NCBI RefSeq assembly: GCF_016703145.1
Contig: NZ_JADJCO010000003.1
Span: forward strand, 1-64,000
From: Ottowia sp.
Lineage (GTDB): Bacteria; Pseudomonadota; Gammaproteobacteria; Burkholderiales; Burkholderiaceae_C
Reading direction: 5' to 3'
Length of the DNA stretch: 64,000 bases
The position numbers were made by a program, and so were the translations under genes. Each line of letters starts with the position of its first letter. The first letter of the stretch is position 1. The notes beneath the pieces were generated by a model, which was not told the DNA's origin, searched no databases, and was given only the letters and a program-made list of their open reading frames with translations. This document shows, piece by piece, positions 38,403 through 47,431 of this stretch.

Positions 38403-40811
38403 ATGACACTTCCTTCACATGCACAAGTCGTCATCGTCGGCGGCGGCATTGCCGGCTGCTCGGTGGCATACCACCTGGCCAAACTCGGTATCACCGACGT
38501 GCTGCTGCTGGAGCAGGGCAAGCTGACCAGCGGCACCACCTGGCACGCGGCCGGCCTGGTGGGCCAGATGCGGCCCAACCGCAGCATGACGGCCATGAGC
38601 AAGTACGGCATCGAGCTGTACTCCACGCTGGAACAGGAAACAGGGCTGGCCACCGGCTGGAAGCAATGCGGCAGCGTCAACGTGGCGCGCACGCCCGAGC
38701 GCCTGAAGGTGCTGAAAAAACAGGTGGCGCTGGCCCACAGCTTTGGCGTGGAATGCCACGAGATCACGCCCGCCGAAGCCGGCGACAAATACCCCGTGAT
38801 GCGCACCGACGACCTGGCCGGCGCCATCTGGCTGCCGGGCGACGGCAAGGCCAATCCGGCCGACCTGTGCATGTCGCTGGCCAAGGGCGCGCGCAACCGC
38901 GGCGTGAAGATCGTCGAAGGCGTGGAAGTCACGGGCGTGATCACCGAGAACGACCGCGCCGTGGGCGTGCGCACCGCCCAGGGCGATGTGCGTTGCGAAA
39001 CCCTGGTCAACTGCGCCGGCCAGTGGGCGCGGCAGTTTGGCCGGCTGGCGGGCGTGAACGTGCCGCTGTATTCGGCCGAGCATTTCTACATCGTCACCGG
39101 CAAGATCCCCGGCGTGCACCCCATGCTGCCGGTCATGCGCGACCCCGACGGCTACATCTACTACAAGGAAGAAGTGGGCGGCCTGGTGATGGGCGGCTTT
39201 GAGCCCCAGGCCAAACCCTGGGCCATGGACCCGATCCCCAGCACCTTCCAGTTTGAGCTGCTGGGTGAAGACTGGGACCAGTTTGAAATACTGATGACGA
39301 ACGCCATGCACCGCACACCGTGCCTGGAGACCGCAGAAATCAAGATGCTGCTCAACGGGCCCGAGAGCTTCACGCCTGACGGCAACTTCATCCTGGGTGA
39401 AGCGCCCGAGCTGCGCAACTACTTCGTCTGCGCCGGCTTCAATTCCGCCGGCATTGCCAACAGCGGCGGCGCGGGCCGCCTGATGGCCGAGTGGATTGTG
39501 GGCGGCGAGCCGAGCATGGACTTGTGGGAGGTGGACATCCGCCGCTTTGGCGCCTTCACCGGCAACCGGCGCGCCTTGTCAGAGCGCACCGGCGAAACAC
39601 TGGGCCTGCACTACGCCATGCGCTGGCCCCGCCAGGAGCTGGAAACAGCGCGGCCGCTGCGCACGTCGCCGCTGTACGACACGCTGCTGGGCAAGGGCGC
39701 GGAGTTCGGCAGCAAGAATGGCTGGGAGCGCGCCAATTATTTCAAGCCTGCGGGCGTATCGCGGCCGGACTACACGCTGGGTAGCCCCGGCTGGCTCCCC
39801 TGGATGCAGGCGGAGCAACAGGCCACACGCGAAGCCGTGGCGATCTACGACCAGACCTCGTTCAGCAAGCTTTTGCTGCAGGGCCGCGATGCACTGGCGC
39901 TGCTGCAACGCCTGTGCGCCAACGAGATGGACGTGCCCGCGGGCAAGATGGTCTACACGCCCATGCTCAATACGCGCGGCGGCATTGAAAGCGACCTGAC
40001 CGTGATGCGCCAGGCGCAAGACAAGTTCCTGATCATCACCGGCTCGGCCCAGACCGTGCGCGACTTTGACTGGATCAGCCGCCACATCCAGCCCGATGAC
40101 CATGCGGTGCTGACCGATGTATCGGCCCTGTACAGCGTGCTGTCCGTCATGGGCCCGAAGGCGCGCGAGCTGCTGGCCCGTGTGAGCCCGGATGACCTGT
40201 CGCCCGAAGGCCTGAAGTTCTCTTGGACCAAGGAGATCGACGTCGGCCATGCGCGCGTGCGCGCGGCGCGCATGAGCTATGTCGGCGGGCCGGGCTTCGA
40301 GCTCTACGTGCCGGTCGAGATGACGCGCCATGTCTACCTCGCGCTGCACGAGGCAGGCCGCGAGCTGGGCCTGAAAGACGCCGGCTACTACGCGCTGGAC
40401 GCCCTGCGCATCGAGCAGGGTCGCCGGGCCTGGGGGGCCGAACTGGGGCCCGACGAAACGCCGTGGGAGGCCGGCCTGGCATTCAGCGTCAAGCTGGACA
40501 AGCCCGCGCACTTCATCGGCAAGGAGGCGCTGCTGGCGGCGCAAGGCCAACCGCTGCGCAAGAAGCTGGTGACGCTGGTGTTTGACGACGCGCAGGCCTT
40601 TGGCTGGGGCGGCGAGCCCATCGTGCTGAATGGCGAAACGGTGGGCGAGATTTCGTCCATCGGCTGGAGCCCGCTGGCCGGGGCTTGTGTAGCGCTGGGT
40701 TATGTGCGCGGCGCGGGCGCCAACCAGCCCCATGCGGGCACACCCGCCCATATCGAGCTGTGGGGTCAGCGCGTTGCTGTCACACTGCATGACCGCTGGC
40801 CACAACCCTGA
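38403..40811 (+). CDS. Sarcosine/dimethylglycine dehydrogenase-like flavoprotein with GcvT domain
   Basis: 802 residues, intact. Residues 1-390 form a DAO-type FAD domain with GGGIAGCSVAYHLA at the start and His48 in TTWHAAGL, the position of covalent FAD attachment in dimethylglycine dehydrogenase. A short linking domain and an aminomethyltransferase (GcvT) domain follow from about 440, with YALDALRIEQGRRAWG near 660 and a GcvT C-terminal barrel. Such enzymes oxidise N-methyl or secondary amines and pass the one-carbon unit to tetrahydrofolate. In a phosphonate operon an N-methylated aminoethylphosphonate is a plausible substrate, which is an inference. Confidence 0.88.
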   Translation: MTLPSHAQVVIVGGGIAGCSVAYHLAKLGITDVLLLEQGKLTSGTTWHAAGLVGQMRPNRSMTAMSKYGIELYSTLEQETGLATGWKQCGSVNVARTPERLKVLKKQVALAHSFGVECHEITPAEAGDKYPVMRTDDLAGAIWLPGDGKANPADLCMSLAKGARNRGVKIVEGVEVTGVITENDRAVGVRTAQGDVRCETLVNCAGQWARQFGRLAGVNVPLYSAEHFYIVTGKIPGVHPMLPVMRDPDGYIYYKEEVGGLVMGGFEPQAKPWAMDPIPSTFQFELLGEDWDQFEILMTNAMHRTPCLETAEIKMLLNGPESFTPDGNFILGEAPELRNYFVCAGFNSAGIANSGGAGRLMAEWIVGGEPSMDLWEVDIRRFGAFTGNRRALSERTGETLGLHYAMRWPRQELETARPLRTSPLYDTLLGKGAEFGSKNGWERANYFKPAGVSRPDYTLGSPGWLPWMQAEQQATREAVAIYDQTSFSKLLLQGRDALALLQRLCANEMDVPAGKMVYTPMLNTRGGIESDLTVMRQAQDKFLIITGSAQTVRDFDWISRHIQPDDHAVLTDVSALYSVLSVMGPKARELLARVSPDDLSPEGLKFSWTKEIDVGHARVRAARMSYVGGPGFELYVPVEMTRHVYLALHEAGRELGLKDAGYYALDALRIEQGRRAWGAELGPDETPWEAGLAFSVKLDKPAHFIGKEALLAAQGQPLRKKLVTLVFDDAQAFGWGGEPIVLNGETVGEISSIGWSPLAGACVALGYVRGAGANQPHAGTPAHIELWGQRVAVTLHDRWPQP

Positions 40812-40816
40812 TTTCA

Positions 40817-41587
40817 ATGAATACAGCCGCCATCCAGACCGTCGCCGGTGCGTTGATCACCGCGCGCCGCGACCGCACCCCCTGCAACGCACAGCCCTTT
40901 GCCGACACGCTGCAAACCTCACAGGAAGCCTACGCCGTACAGGCTGCCGTGGTCCAAGTGCTGGACGGCGCCGGCCCCGTCATCGCCCGCCACTGGAAAT
41001 CCGGCGGCCCCTCGCGCGAAGCCACCTTGACGCACGCACCGCTGCCATCCGCCGGCGTGCACGCCAGCCCCGCCGACATGCGCGACCTGCACTTCAACCT
41101 GCGCCTGATCGAAGCCGAGGTGGCCCTGCGGCTGGGCCAGGACGTCACGCCCGCGCAGGCCGCCACGCTGACGCCCGAGGCAGCCAGCAACCTGCTGGAC
41201 GGCATGACGGTGTCGATTGAAGTGGTGGATTCGCGCTGGCAAGACCTGCCCCAGGTACCAGCCCTGCTCAAGCTGGCCGACATGCAGGTCCATGGCGCGC
41301 TGGCGCTGGGCGCCTGGGTGCCGTTTGTGGCACGCGACTGGGCGGCGCAAACCTGTGAGGTCACGATTGGCACGCAGGCCCCGCAGCACTTTGCCGGCAC
41401 GCATTCGCTGCGCGACCCGGCCTGGCTGCTGCCCATCTGGCTGAGCCATGCCACCCGCGACGGCCAGACCGTGCCCGCGGGCACTGTGGTCACCACCGGC
41501 ACCTGGTGCGGCATGCTGAAAGCCCAGGCGGGCGATGTGGTGACGGCGCGCTTTGCCGGTGTGGGCGAAGCGCAGGTTCAGCTCTAA
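40817..41587 (+). CDS. FAH-superfamily hydratase/hydrolase (MhpD-like)
   Basis: 256 residues. The fold is that of 2-keto-4-pentenoate hydratase and oxaloacetate/acylpyruvate hydrolases: LHFNLRLIEAEVALRLGQDV with the metal-binding glutamates, then EVVDSRWQDLP and the late VVTTGTWCGMLKAQAGDVV. The substrate is unknown. It is the last gene of the phosphonate operon, 5 bp after the flavoprotein, and its 3' end overlaps the convergent proQ by four bases. Confidence 0.82.
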   Translation: MNTAAIQTVAGALITARRDRTPCNAQPFADTLQTSQEAYAVQAAVVQVLDGAGPVIARHWKSGGPSREATLTHAPLPSAGVHASPADMRDLHFNLRLIEAEVALRLGQDVTPAQAATLTPEAASNLLDGMTVSIEVVDSRWQDLPQVPALLKLADMQVHGALALGAWVPFVARDWAAQTCEVTIGTQAPQHFAGTHSLRDPAWLLPIWLSHATRDGQTVPAGTVVTTGTWCGMLKAQAGDVVTARFAGVGEAQVQL

Positions 41588-42279
41588 CCTTCGACCGCTG
41601 CTTTCACGGCGGCCTCGTCCATGCCGTACATCTCGGCGAACTCTTCCACGGTCTTGCCACTGGCCGCATAAGCGCGGCGCAAGGCTTCGGTTTTGGCGGC
41701 GCGCTCACCCAGTTGGGCAAAGGCTTCGTCCAGCACCGCGGCGGCCACCGGGTCGGGCGTGGGCATGCGTTCCATGTAGGCGTCGCGCGCCAGGCCTGAC
41801 GATTCAATGGCCGCCACAAAGCGCGCGCGCAACCAGATCGCCGCGGCCTGCGGCCCACGCGCCTGGCGGCGGCGGAACACTTCCAGGATGGCGTGGTGCA
41901 CATGCTCGGGTGCCACGGGCTCCACGGGCTGGGCGTTCAGGTCATGGCGCTGCTCGCCCATGGCCACGGCCTCCAGGTAGCGGGTGGAGCGCGCATGCTG
42001 GCCCAGCGCGATCTTGAGGTCTTCCTTCTTGAATTCGTCTGGGTGCAGGGCCAACAGCTCCTGGTACACCCCCAGCTTCAGCGGCAAAAAGCGCGCGCCG
42101 AACATTTTGGGGTACAGCGCAAACAGCTGCTCCAGCACAGGGCTGGGCTTGCGTTGCGGCCGGGCGCCTGCGGGCTTGCCCTCGGGCTTGCGGGCTGGCT
42201 TGCCGGCACGCAAGCCCTGGGGCTTGCTGGCTTCGGCTTGGGGCTGTGGGGCGCTGGTAGAGGCTTCAGTGTCGGTCAT
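41584..42279 (-). CDS. proQ: ProQ/FinO-family RNA chaperone
   Basis: 231 residues. A low-complexity basic N-terminus of about 45 residues (KPQGLRAGKPARKPEGKPAG) precedes the ProQ/FinO domain, marked by VLEQLFALYPKMFGARFLPL, LKLGVYQELLALHPDEF and IALGQHARSTRYLEAVA. The C-terminal 70 residues are helical and end in FAEMYGMDEAAVKAAVEG. ProQ proteins bind structured small RNAs and mRNA 3' ends. It is divergent from slyD with 73 bp between. Confidence 0.9.
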   Translation of the reverse strand: MTDTEASTSAPQPQAEASKPQGLRAGKPARKPEGKPAGARPQRKPSPVLEQLFALYPKMFGARFLPLKLGVYQELLALHPDEFKKEDLKIALGQHARSTRYLEAVAMGEQRHDLNAQPVEPVAPEHVHHAILEVFRRRQARGPQAAAIWLRARFVAAIESSGLARDAYMERMPTPDPVAAAVLDEAFAQLGERAAKTEALRRAYAASGKTVEEFAEMYGMDEAAVKAAVEG

Positions 42280-42352
42280 CAGGGGCTGTCAAAACGGGGA
42301 CCCCAGACTGTACTGCCCAAATGGGGATGCAAGTCACGGCAAAATCGGGGGC

Positions 42353-42829
42353 ATGAAAATCACCAAAGACACGGTTGTGTCCCTCCAGTTCAAGATCGCC
42401 GAGCCCACGGGCAAACTGATCGAAGAGAGCAAGGAACCCATGGTTTACCTGCACGGCGGCTATGAAAACACGCTGCCGAAGATTGAAGAAGCCCTGGACG
42501 GCCAGGAGCCGGGCTACCAGGTCGTGCTGGACCTGGGGCCCGAAGACGCCTTTGGCCTGCGCGATGAATCACTGGTGCAGGTCATCCCCAAAACCCAGTT
42601 CCCCCCGGGCGTGAAGGTCGGCGGCCAGCTGGAGGGCCGGGGCGAAGACGGCTCAGCTGTAGCCTTTACCGTGATGAAGATCAAGGGCGCCGAAGTGCAC
42701 CTGGACGGCAACCACCCGCTGGCCGGCAAGGCACTGCGCTTCACGCTCAAGGTGGTGGGCACACGTGCCGGCACGGCTGAAGAGATTGCGCACCGCCACG
42801 TGCATGGCACGGGCGGGCATCACCACTGA
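42353..42829 (+). CDS. slyD: FKBP-type peptidyl-prolyl isomerase SlyD
   Basis: 158 residues. The FKBP core is split by an inserted flap as in SlyD: MKITKDTVVSLQFKIAEPTG, YLHGGYENTLPKIEEALDGQ, DLGPEDAFGLRDESLVQVIP and DGNHPLAGKALRFTLKVVG. The short His-rich tail (HRHVHGTGGHHH) is a metal-binding feature of the family. It acts as a chaperone and prolyl isomerase in the cytoplasm. Confidence 0.93.
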   Translation: MKITKDTVVSLQFKIAEPTGKLIEESKEPMVYLHGGYENTLPKIEEALDGQEPGYQVVLDLGPEDAFGLRDESLVQVIPKTQFPPGVKVGGQLEGRGEDGSAVAFTVMKIKGAEVHLDGNHPLAGKALRFTLKVVGTRAGTAEEIAHRHVHGTGGHHH

Positions 42830-44416
42830 TCAGGTACCGATCACACCGCCGTCGGCCTTGCGGATCACCACGTGGCCGCGGGCCGGGGGCGCTGGTCGGC
42901 CAGTTGGACGCCGCCGGGTCGCTGCGCTGACGGGCTTCCCGGGTGCGATACGGGCCGGCGCCGTGCGCCCGTCCTTCACGCCGGCCCCACCGGGGAGCGC
43001 CGCTCTGGGCAGCGGTTGTTGCCCAGGCCCTTCAAATCGCCCTTGCCCATGGCCGAGGTGGACATGTCGGTCTGGATCCACAACACACCGCGGCGCATCG
43101 GTCCACAGGCCGTCGGGGCAGCCGAATGCATCGCCCTTGACATTGCCTTTGGCGTCGGCGCGTTCGTTGGCCGGGTCGCCGGCCAGAACGAAATGGTTCC
43201 ACTGGAAGGTGGCGCCGTCAAAGTCGCCGTCTTCCTTCCAGCGGATGATGTTGCCCATGGTGTTGTTGGCGCGCGGGTTCATGGCGTCCACGCCGGGCTG
43301 CTTGTCTGCGCCACGGTTGCTGTTGTTGGTCAGCGTGCAATAGACCCAGCCCTGCTTGTCGATGTCGATCCACTCGGGGCGGTCCATCTTGGTGGCGCCC
43401 AGCAGGTCGCTGGCCTGGCGGGTCTTGATCAGCACCTCGCCCTGGTCGGCAAAACCGTTGGCCGCCGTCAGCGGGCCCTGGCCGTGCGTCAGTGCCAGCC
43501 AGCGGCCTTTGCCGTCGGCGTCAAGCTTCGCCACGTACAGCGTGGCGTGGTCCAGCAGCTCGGTGTTGGCGCGCGCACCGCCGGGCTGAATGGCGTCGCG
43601 GCTGACGAACTTGTAGATGTATTCAGCGCGCGTCTTCGCCCGAATACCAGGAGGGGGGCCCCTGGGGGGGCCAGGGGGGGGGTCGGGGTGTCTGACCGCG
43701 GGGGGGCGCAGCGCATCATGCTCTGAGGAGCGGGTCCCCTGCCGGGTGGGCGTTGGGCCGTGGGCCCTTGAAGTAGAAGATGAGTTTTCTTCACAGGTCA
43801 GGTAGGTGCCCCAGGGGACCCGCTGCCGCAGTTGTTCAGCGGGGTCGGGTGGGGCGGGGGGCCCGACAGGGGCGCGGTATGGGGCCCAGGGCGAGGGGCG
43901 CACCATCTGCCACTTGCCGTCTTTTTGCTCCACCTCGATCACAGCCACACCGTGCGCGGCCTGGGCCTTGCGCACTTTCTCGGCCGTCCAGGTCTTCAGG
44001 CCATCGGTGTGCAGCAGGCCGTCGTCCACATACTCGTGGTTCATCACCAGCAGGCCGGACTTGCTGCCGTCCTGGGCAAAAAAGTGGATGCCGTCATGGT
44101 GCATGCCCATCTGGGCTTCCTGGTCGGCGGCCGTGTTGGCAGCGTCGTCCTTGAAGGCGGGCATCTCGCCCGACAGCCCCACGGGTTCGCCCCAGGCGGC
44201 GATCACTTGGCGATGTAGCCTGGCAGGCATCGCGTCGGCGGTGGAGCCGGCACGCCTTGAAGCCCAGCGGGCCCGCGCCTGTGGCGCAGCCCGGCAGCGT
44301 GCGGCCAGGGCGCCAGCAGGCCGGTCACGTCAGCCCAGCCGCCGCGCAGACGTGCGGCGGACGGCAACCGATGCGGTGGAAGAGCGGTGCTGTCTTCCAT
44401 GCTTGAAGTCTTGCAT
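42830..44416 (-). pseudogene. PhoX-family phosphatase (DUF839), heavily frameshifted
   Basis: Segments match the PhoX alkaline phosphatase family: MPAFKDDAANTAADQEAQMG and MHHDGIHFFAQDGSKSGLLV near the front, WGTYLTCEEN in the middle, YIYKFVSRDAI, and IDIDKQGWVYCTLTNNSNRG with NNTMGNIIRWKEDGDFDGAT towards the end. Between 43600 and 43890 the sequence is full of G runs and changes frame repeatedly, and the part after 43100 and the N-terminus are also out of frame. The start is uncertain (44416 or 44401). PhoX enzymes are periplasmic calcium-dependent phosphatases; here the product could not be made as read. Confidence 0.65.
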
Positions 44417-44540
44417 GGGGGTTACCTTAGTGAAGCCGCCTGCGGCGGGCACCGCCATGCTCGCAGCACTTGTGACATTGTTTGACGCAGTAGGCCCGGC
44501 CGGCGGGCCACAGCCCATCACCCGGTAACATCGCGGTCTC

Positions 44541-45125
44541 ATGAAATTCCGAATGGCCCCCAATTCCCTGTTCGCCGTGCTGCTGCGTTCGCCGTGGTGG
44601 ATCAGCATCCTGATTGCCATCGTGTTCGCCGGTGCGTCCAAAGCCCTGCTACCCGACGACTACTGGATCTTTGGCGCGATGGGCGGCTTTCCGATGCTGG
44701 CCATTGGCTGCATTGCGCTGTGGCAGCAGCTGCAGGCGCCCAGTGCCAAAAAGACCGACGCCATCCTTGCCGCTGTATCGGCCATGTCGTGGCGCGACTT
44801 TGCCCTTGCGCTGGAGCAGGCCTGGCAGCGCGATGGTTACGCGGTGCAGCGAATCGAAGGCGCGGCCGACTTCGTGCTCACGCGCCAGGGCAAAACGGCA
44901 GTGGTTGCCGCCAAGCGCTGGAAGGCAGCCAAGCCGGGGGTTGACGCGCTGCAGGAATTGCACGCCGCGATGCAGGCGCGCGGCGCCAGCGAATGCCAGT
45001 ACGTCACGCTGGGCACGCTGAGCGACAACGCCCAGCGCTTTGCGCGCACGCACCAGGTCAAGCTCGTGCAGCCACAGGCGCTGGTGCTGCTGCTGCGGCA
45101 CTGGCCTGCAACAGCCACCCCTTGA
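44541..45125 (+). CDS. Membrane-anchored Mrr-like restriction-endonuclease-fold protein
   Basis: 194 residues. Two hydrophobic segments at residues 10-60 (SPWWISILIAIVFAG, GGFPMLAIGCIALWQQLQ) anchor it. The rest resembles the Mrr_cat nuclease-like fold, with MSWRDFALALEQAWQRDGYA, a core Asp and Lys in GAADFVLTRQGKTAVVAAKRW, and the Gln-containing QYVTLGTLSDNAQRFA. The role is unknown; related proteins are annotated as restriction-endonuclease-like. The 3' end overlaps that of the convergent adenylate cyclase by 68 bp. Confidence 0.75.
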   Translation: MKFRMAPNSLFAVLLRSPWWISILIAIVFAGASKALLPDDYWIFGAMGGFPMLAIGCIALWQQLQAPSAKKTDAILAAVSAMSWRDFALALEQAWQRDGYAVQRIEGAADFVLTRQGKTAVVAAKRWKAAKPGVDALQELHAAMQARGASECQYVTLGTLSDNAQRFARTHQVKLVQPQALVLLLRHWPATATP

Positions 45126-46293
45126 CGCTGCCGCAGTCGCGCAGCGGCACGCAGGGCACCACCTCAAACGCAAAGCTGGCGGCAGCCTGCGCGTACACCG
45201 CGGCGCTGACCAGGGTGGCACCCGACGGCGCGGCCGATTCCAGCCGGCTGGCCACATTGACGGTCTCGCCCCAGACGTCGTACAGCGGGCGCTGCGTGCC
45301 AATGACACCGGCCACGGCCGGCCCGGCATGGATACCGATGCGCAGATGCAGGTCGGTGCCGTTGGCCTGGTTGTAGGCCGCCATGGCGTTGTGCATGGCC
45401 AGTGCCAGGCCACACAGGCTGCTGGCGCCTTCGTGCGCCACCGCCATGTAGCCGTCGCCCAGGGTCTTGATCTTTTCCACGCCATGCTCGCGCACCAGGC
45501 CGTCAAAGCCGCTGAACACCTGGTTGAGCATCATCACCAGCGCATCGGGCGGCAGGCGGCGTGCGTAGCGTGTGAAGCCGACGATGTCGGCAAACAGCAC
45601 GCCCATGTTGGCGTACTTCACCGCGGGGGCGCGGCCGTCCTGCTTGAGCTGCTCGGCCACATGCACCGGCAGCAGGTCGTACAGCACGCTGTCGGCGCGC
45701 TCGCGCTCGGCTTCGGCCCGGCGGGTTTCGCCGTACAGGGCCCGGGCGCGTGACAGCGTGAGCCGGTCCAGCTCCATGCACAGCACCACCACGCAAAACG
45801 GGTTGACCAGCATGGCCACCGTGGTCGCCACGCTGCCGTGGGCGCCCAGCCACGCTGCCACGCACAGCGCGGCAAAACTCAGTGCATACAAGGGCCGGCG
45901 CATGGGCCGGGGTGTGCAAATGACCGCGGCGATGAAGGTGCTGCCCGTGGCGTACAGCGACAGGTCGCCGCGCAGCGCGCCGTCGGCCAGGCCGATCCAG
46001 GTGGTCATGGCCATGAACACAGCGCAAAACAGGTACAGCGGCCATTCGCGCCCGCGCAGCTGGGGCAGCCAGCGGTTCGCGAGCACGGTGGCGATGCAGA
46101 CCGCCTCGGCCGTGACCTGCCAGGCCAGCAACCAGAGAAAGCCCGGGTCGTCGGGCCAGCCATCACCCTGAAAGTAGGGCGCATTGGCCGCCAGCGCCGC
46201 CGGCGGCAAAAGCCAGGCCACGGCCCGGCAGTAGCGCACGGCCAGGCCCCAGCTGCGGGCCGCAAGCCATTCACGGAATGCCCATTCCTGCAT
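45058..46293 (-). CDS. Membrane class III adenylate cyclase
   Basis: 411 residues from an ATG behind GGAGGTGACG. About six membrane helices fill residues 20-190. A short helical linker (RRAEAERERADSVLYDLLPV) precedes the cyclase domain: the metal aspartate in VLFADIVGFTRYA, EKIKTLGDGYMAV with the purine-selecting lysine, RIGIHAGPAVAGVIG and DVWGETVNVASRLES with the paired Asp and transition-state residues. Lys and Asp suit ATP over GTP as substrate, so cAMP is the likely product. No partner is adjacent. Confidence 0.88.
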   Translation of the reverse strand: MQEWAFREWLAARSWGLAVRYCRAVAWLLPPAALAANAPYFQGDGWPDDPGFLWLLAWQVTAEAVCIATVLANRWLPQLRGREWPLYLFCAVFMAMTTWIGLADGALRGDLSLYATGSTFIAAVICTPRPMRRPLYALSFAALCVAAWLGAHGSVATTVAMLVNPFCVVVLCMELDRLTLSRARALYGETRRAEAERERADSVLYDLLPVHVAEQLKQDGRAPAVKYANMGVLFADIVGFTRYARRLPPDALVMMLNQVFSGFDGLVREHGVEKIKTLGDGYMAVAHEGASSLCGLALAMHNAMAAYNQANGTDLHLRIGIHAGPAVAGVIGTQRPLYDVWGETVNVASRLESAAPSGATLVSAAVYAQAAASFAFEVVPCVPLRDCGSVKGWLLQASAAAAAPAPVAARA

Positions 46294-46344
46294 CGTCACC
46301 TCCCTGGTGTCTTTGTGTACTTTGGGAGTATAGGGTTGTGCGGG

Positions 46345-46370
46345 CAATAAAAAACGCGCGAAGGCGCGTT
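46345..46370 (-). terminator. Rho-independent terminator of the tkt-gap operon
   Basis: Read on the minus strand, a 7-bp stem AACGCGC with loop CTTC and GCGCGTT is followed at once by TTTTTATT. It lies 22 bp after the GAPDH stop codon and before the adenylate cyclase start. Confidence 0.85.
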
Positions 46371-46391
46371 CCGAGGGGGGGGGGGCGCAAC

Positions 46392-47390
46392 CTACTTGGC
46401 GACGACGCGCACCATCTCCAGGCACTTGTTGGAATAACCCCACTCGTTGTCGTACCAGCTCACCAGCTTGACGAAGGTGCCGTCCAGCGCGATGCCGGCG
46501 TCGGCGTCAAAAATGCTGGTGCGGGTGTCGCCGCGGAAGTCGGTGGCAACCACCTTGTCTTCGGTGTAGCCCAGCACGCCCTTGAGGGCGCCTTCGGATT
46601 GCGCCTTGAATTCGGCGCAGATTTCCTTGTAGGTGGCTTCCTTGAGCAGCTCCACCGTCAGGTCCACCACCGACACGTCGCTGGTGGGCACGCGGAACGA
46701 CATGCCCGTGAGCTTCTTGTTCAGCTCGGGGATCACCACGCCCACGGCCTTGGCCGCACCGGTGCTGGACGGGATGATGTTTTCCAGGATGCCGCGGCCG
46801 CCGCGCCAGTCCTTGTTGCTGGGGCCGTCCACGGTCTTTTGCGTGGCGGTGGCGGCGTGCACGGTGGTCATCAGGCCGCGCTTGATGCCCCACTTGTCGT
46901 TGAGCACCTTGGCCAGCGGGGCCAGGCAGTTGGTGGTGCACGAGGCGTTGGAGATGATGGCTTCACCCTTGTAGGTCTTGTCGTTCACGCCGAACACGAA
47001 CATGGGCGTGTCGTCTTTCGACGGGGCTGACAGGATCACCTTTTTGGCGCCGGCGTCCAGGTGCTTTTGCGCGGTGACTTTGTCCAGGAACAGGCCGGTG
47101 GACTCGATCACCACGTCGGCGCCCACGTCGCCCCACTTCAGGTTGGCGGGGTCGCGCTCCTGCGTCAGGCGGATCTTCTTGCCATTGACGATCAGGGTGT
47201 TGCCTTCCACGCTGACTTGACCCTTGAAGCGGCCGTGCACGCTGTCGTATTGCAGCATGTAGGCCAGGTAGTCGGGCTCCAGCAGGTCGTTGATGCCCAC
47301 GATTTCAATGTCGGGGAAGTTCTGCAGCGCCGAGCGCAGCACGTTGCGGCCGATGCGGCCGAAGCCGTTGATGCCAATCTTGATCGTCAT
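46392..47390 (-). CDS. gap: Glyceraldehyde-3-phosphate dehydrogenase
   Basis: 332 residues, intact. The NAD-binding start MTIKIGINGFGRIGRNVLRS, the nucleophile Cys in SNASCTTNCLAPLAK, the His in TTVHAATATQKTVDGPS and the end NEWGYSNKCLEMVRVVAK are all canonical. It oxidises glyceraldehyde 3-phosphate in glycolysis and runs in reverse for gluconeogenesis. It is directly downstream of transketolase in the same direction (41 bp between), and a terminator follows, so the pair forms an operon. Confidence 0.97.
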   Translation of the reverse strand: MTIKIGINGFGRIGRNVLRSALQNFPDIEIVGINDLLEPDYLAYMLQYDSVHGRFKGQVSVEGNTLIVNGKKIRLTQERDPANLKWGDVGADVVIESTGLFLDKVTAQKHLDAGAKKVILSAPSKDDTPMFVFGVNDKTYKGEAIISNASCTTNCLAPLAKVLNDKWGIKRGLMTTVHAATATQKTVDGPSNKDWRGGRGILENIIPSSTGAAKAVGVVIPELNKKLTGMSFRVPTSDVSVVDLTVELLKEATYKEICAEFKAQSEGALKGVLGYTEDKVVATDFRGDTRTSIFDADAGIALDGTFVKLVSWYDNEWGYSNKCLEMVRVVAK

Positions 47391-47431
47391 GATTTGCTTT
47401 CTCAGGGGGATGATGAAACCGGGTCTCTTGT

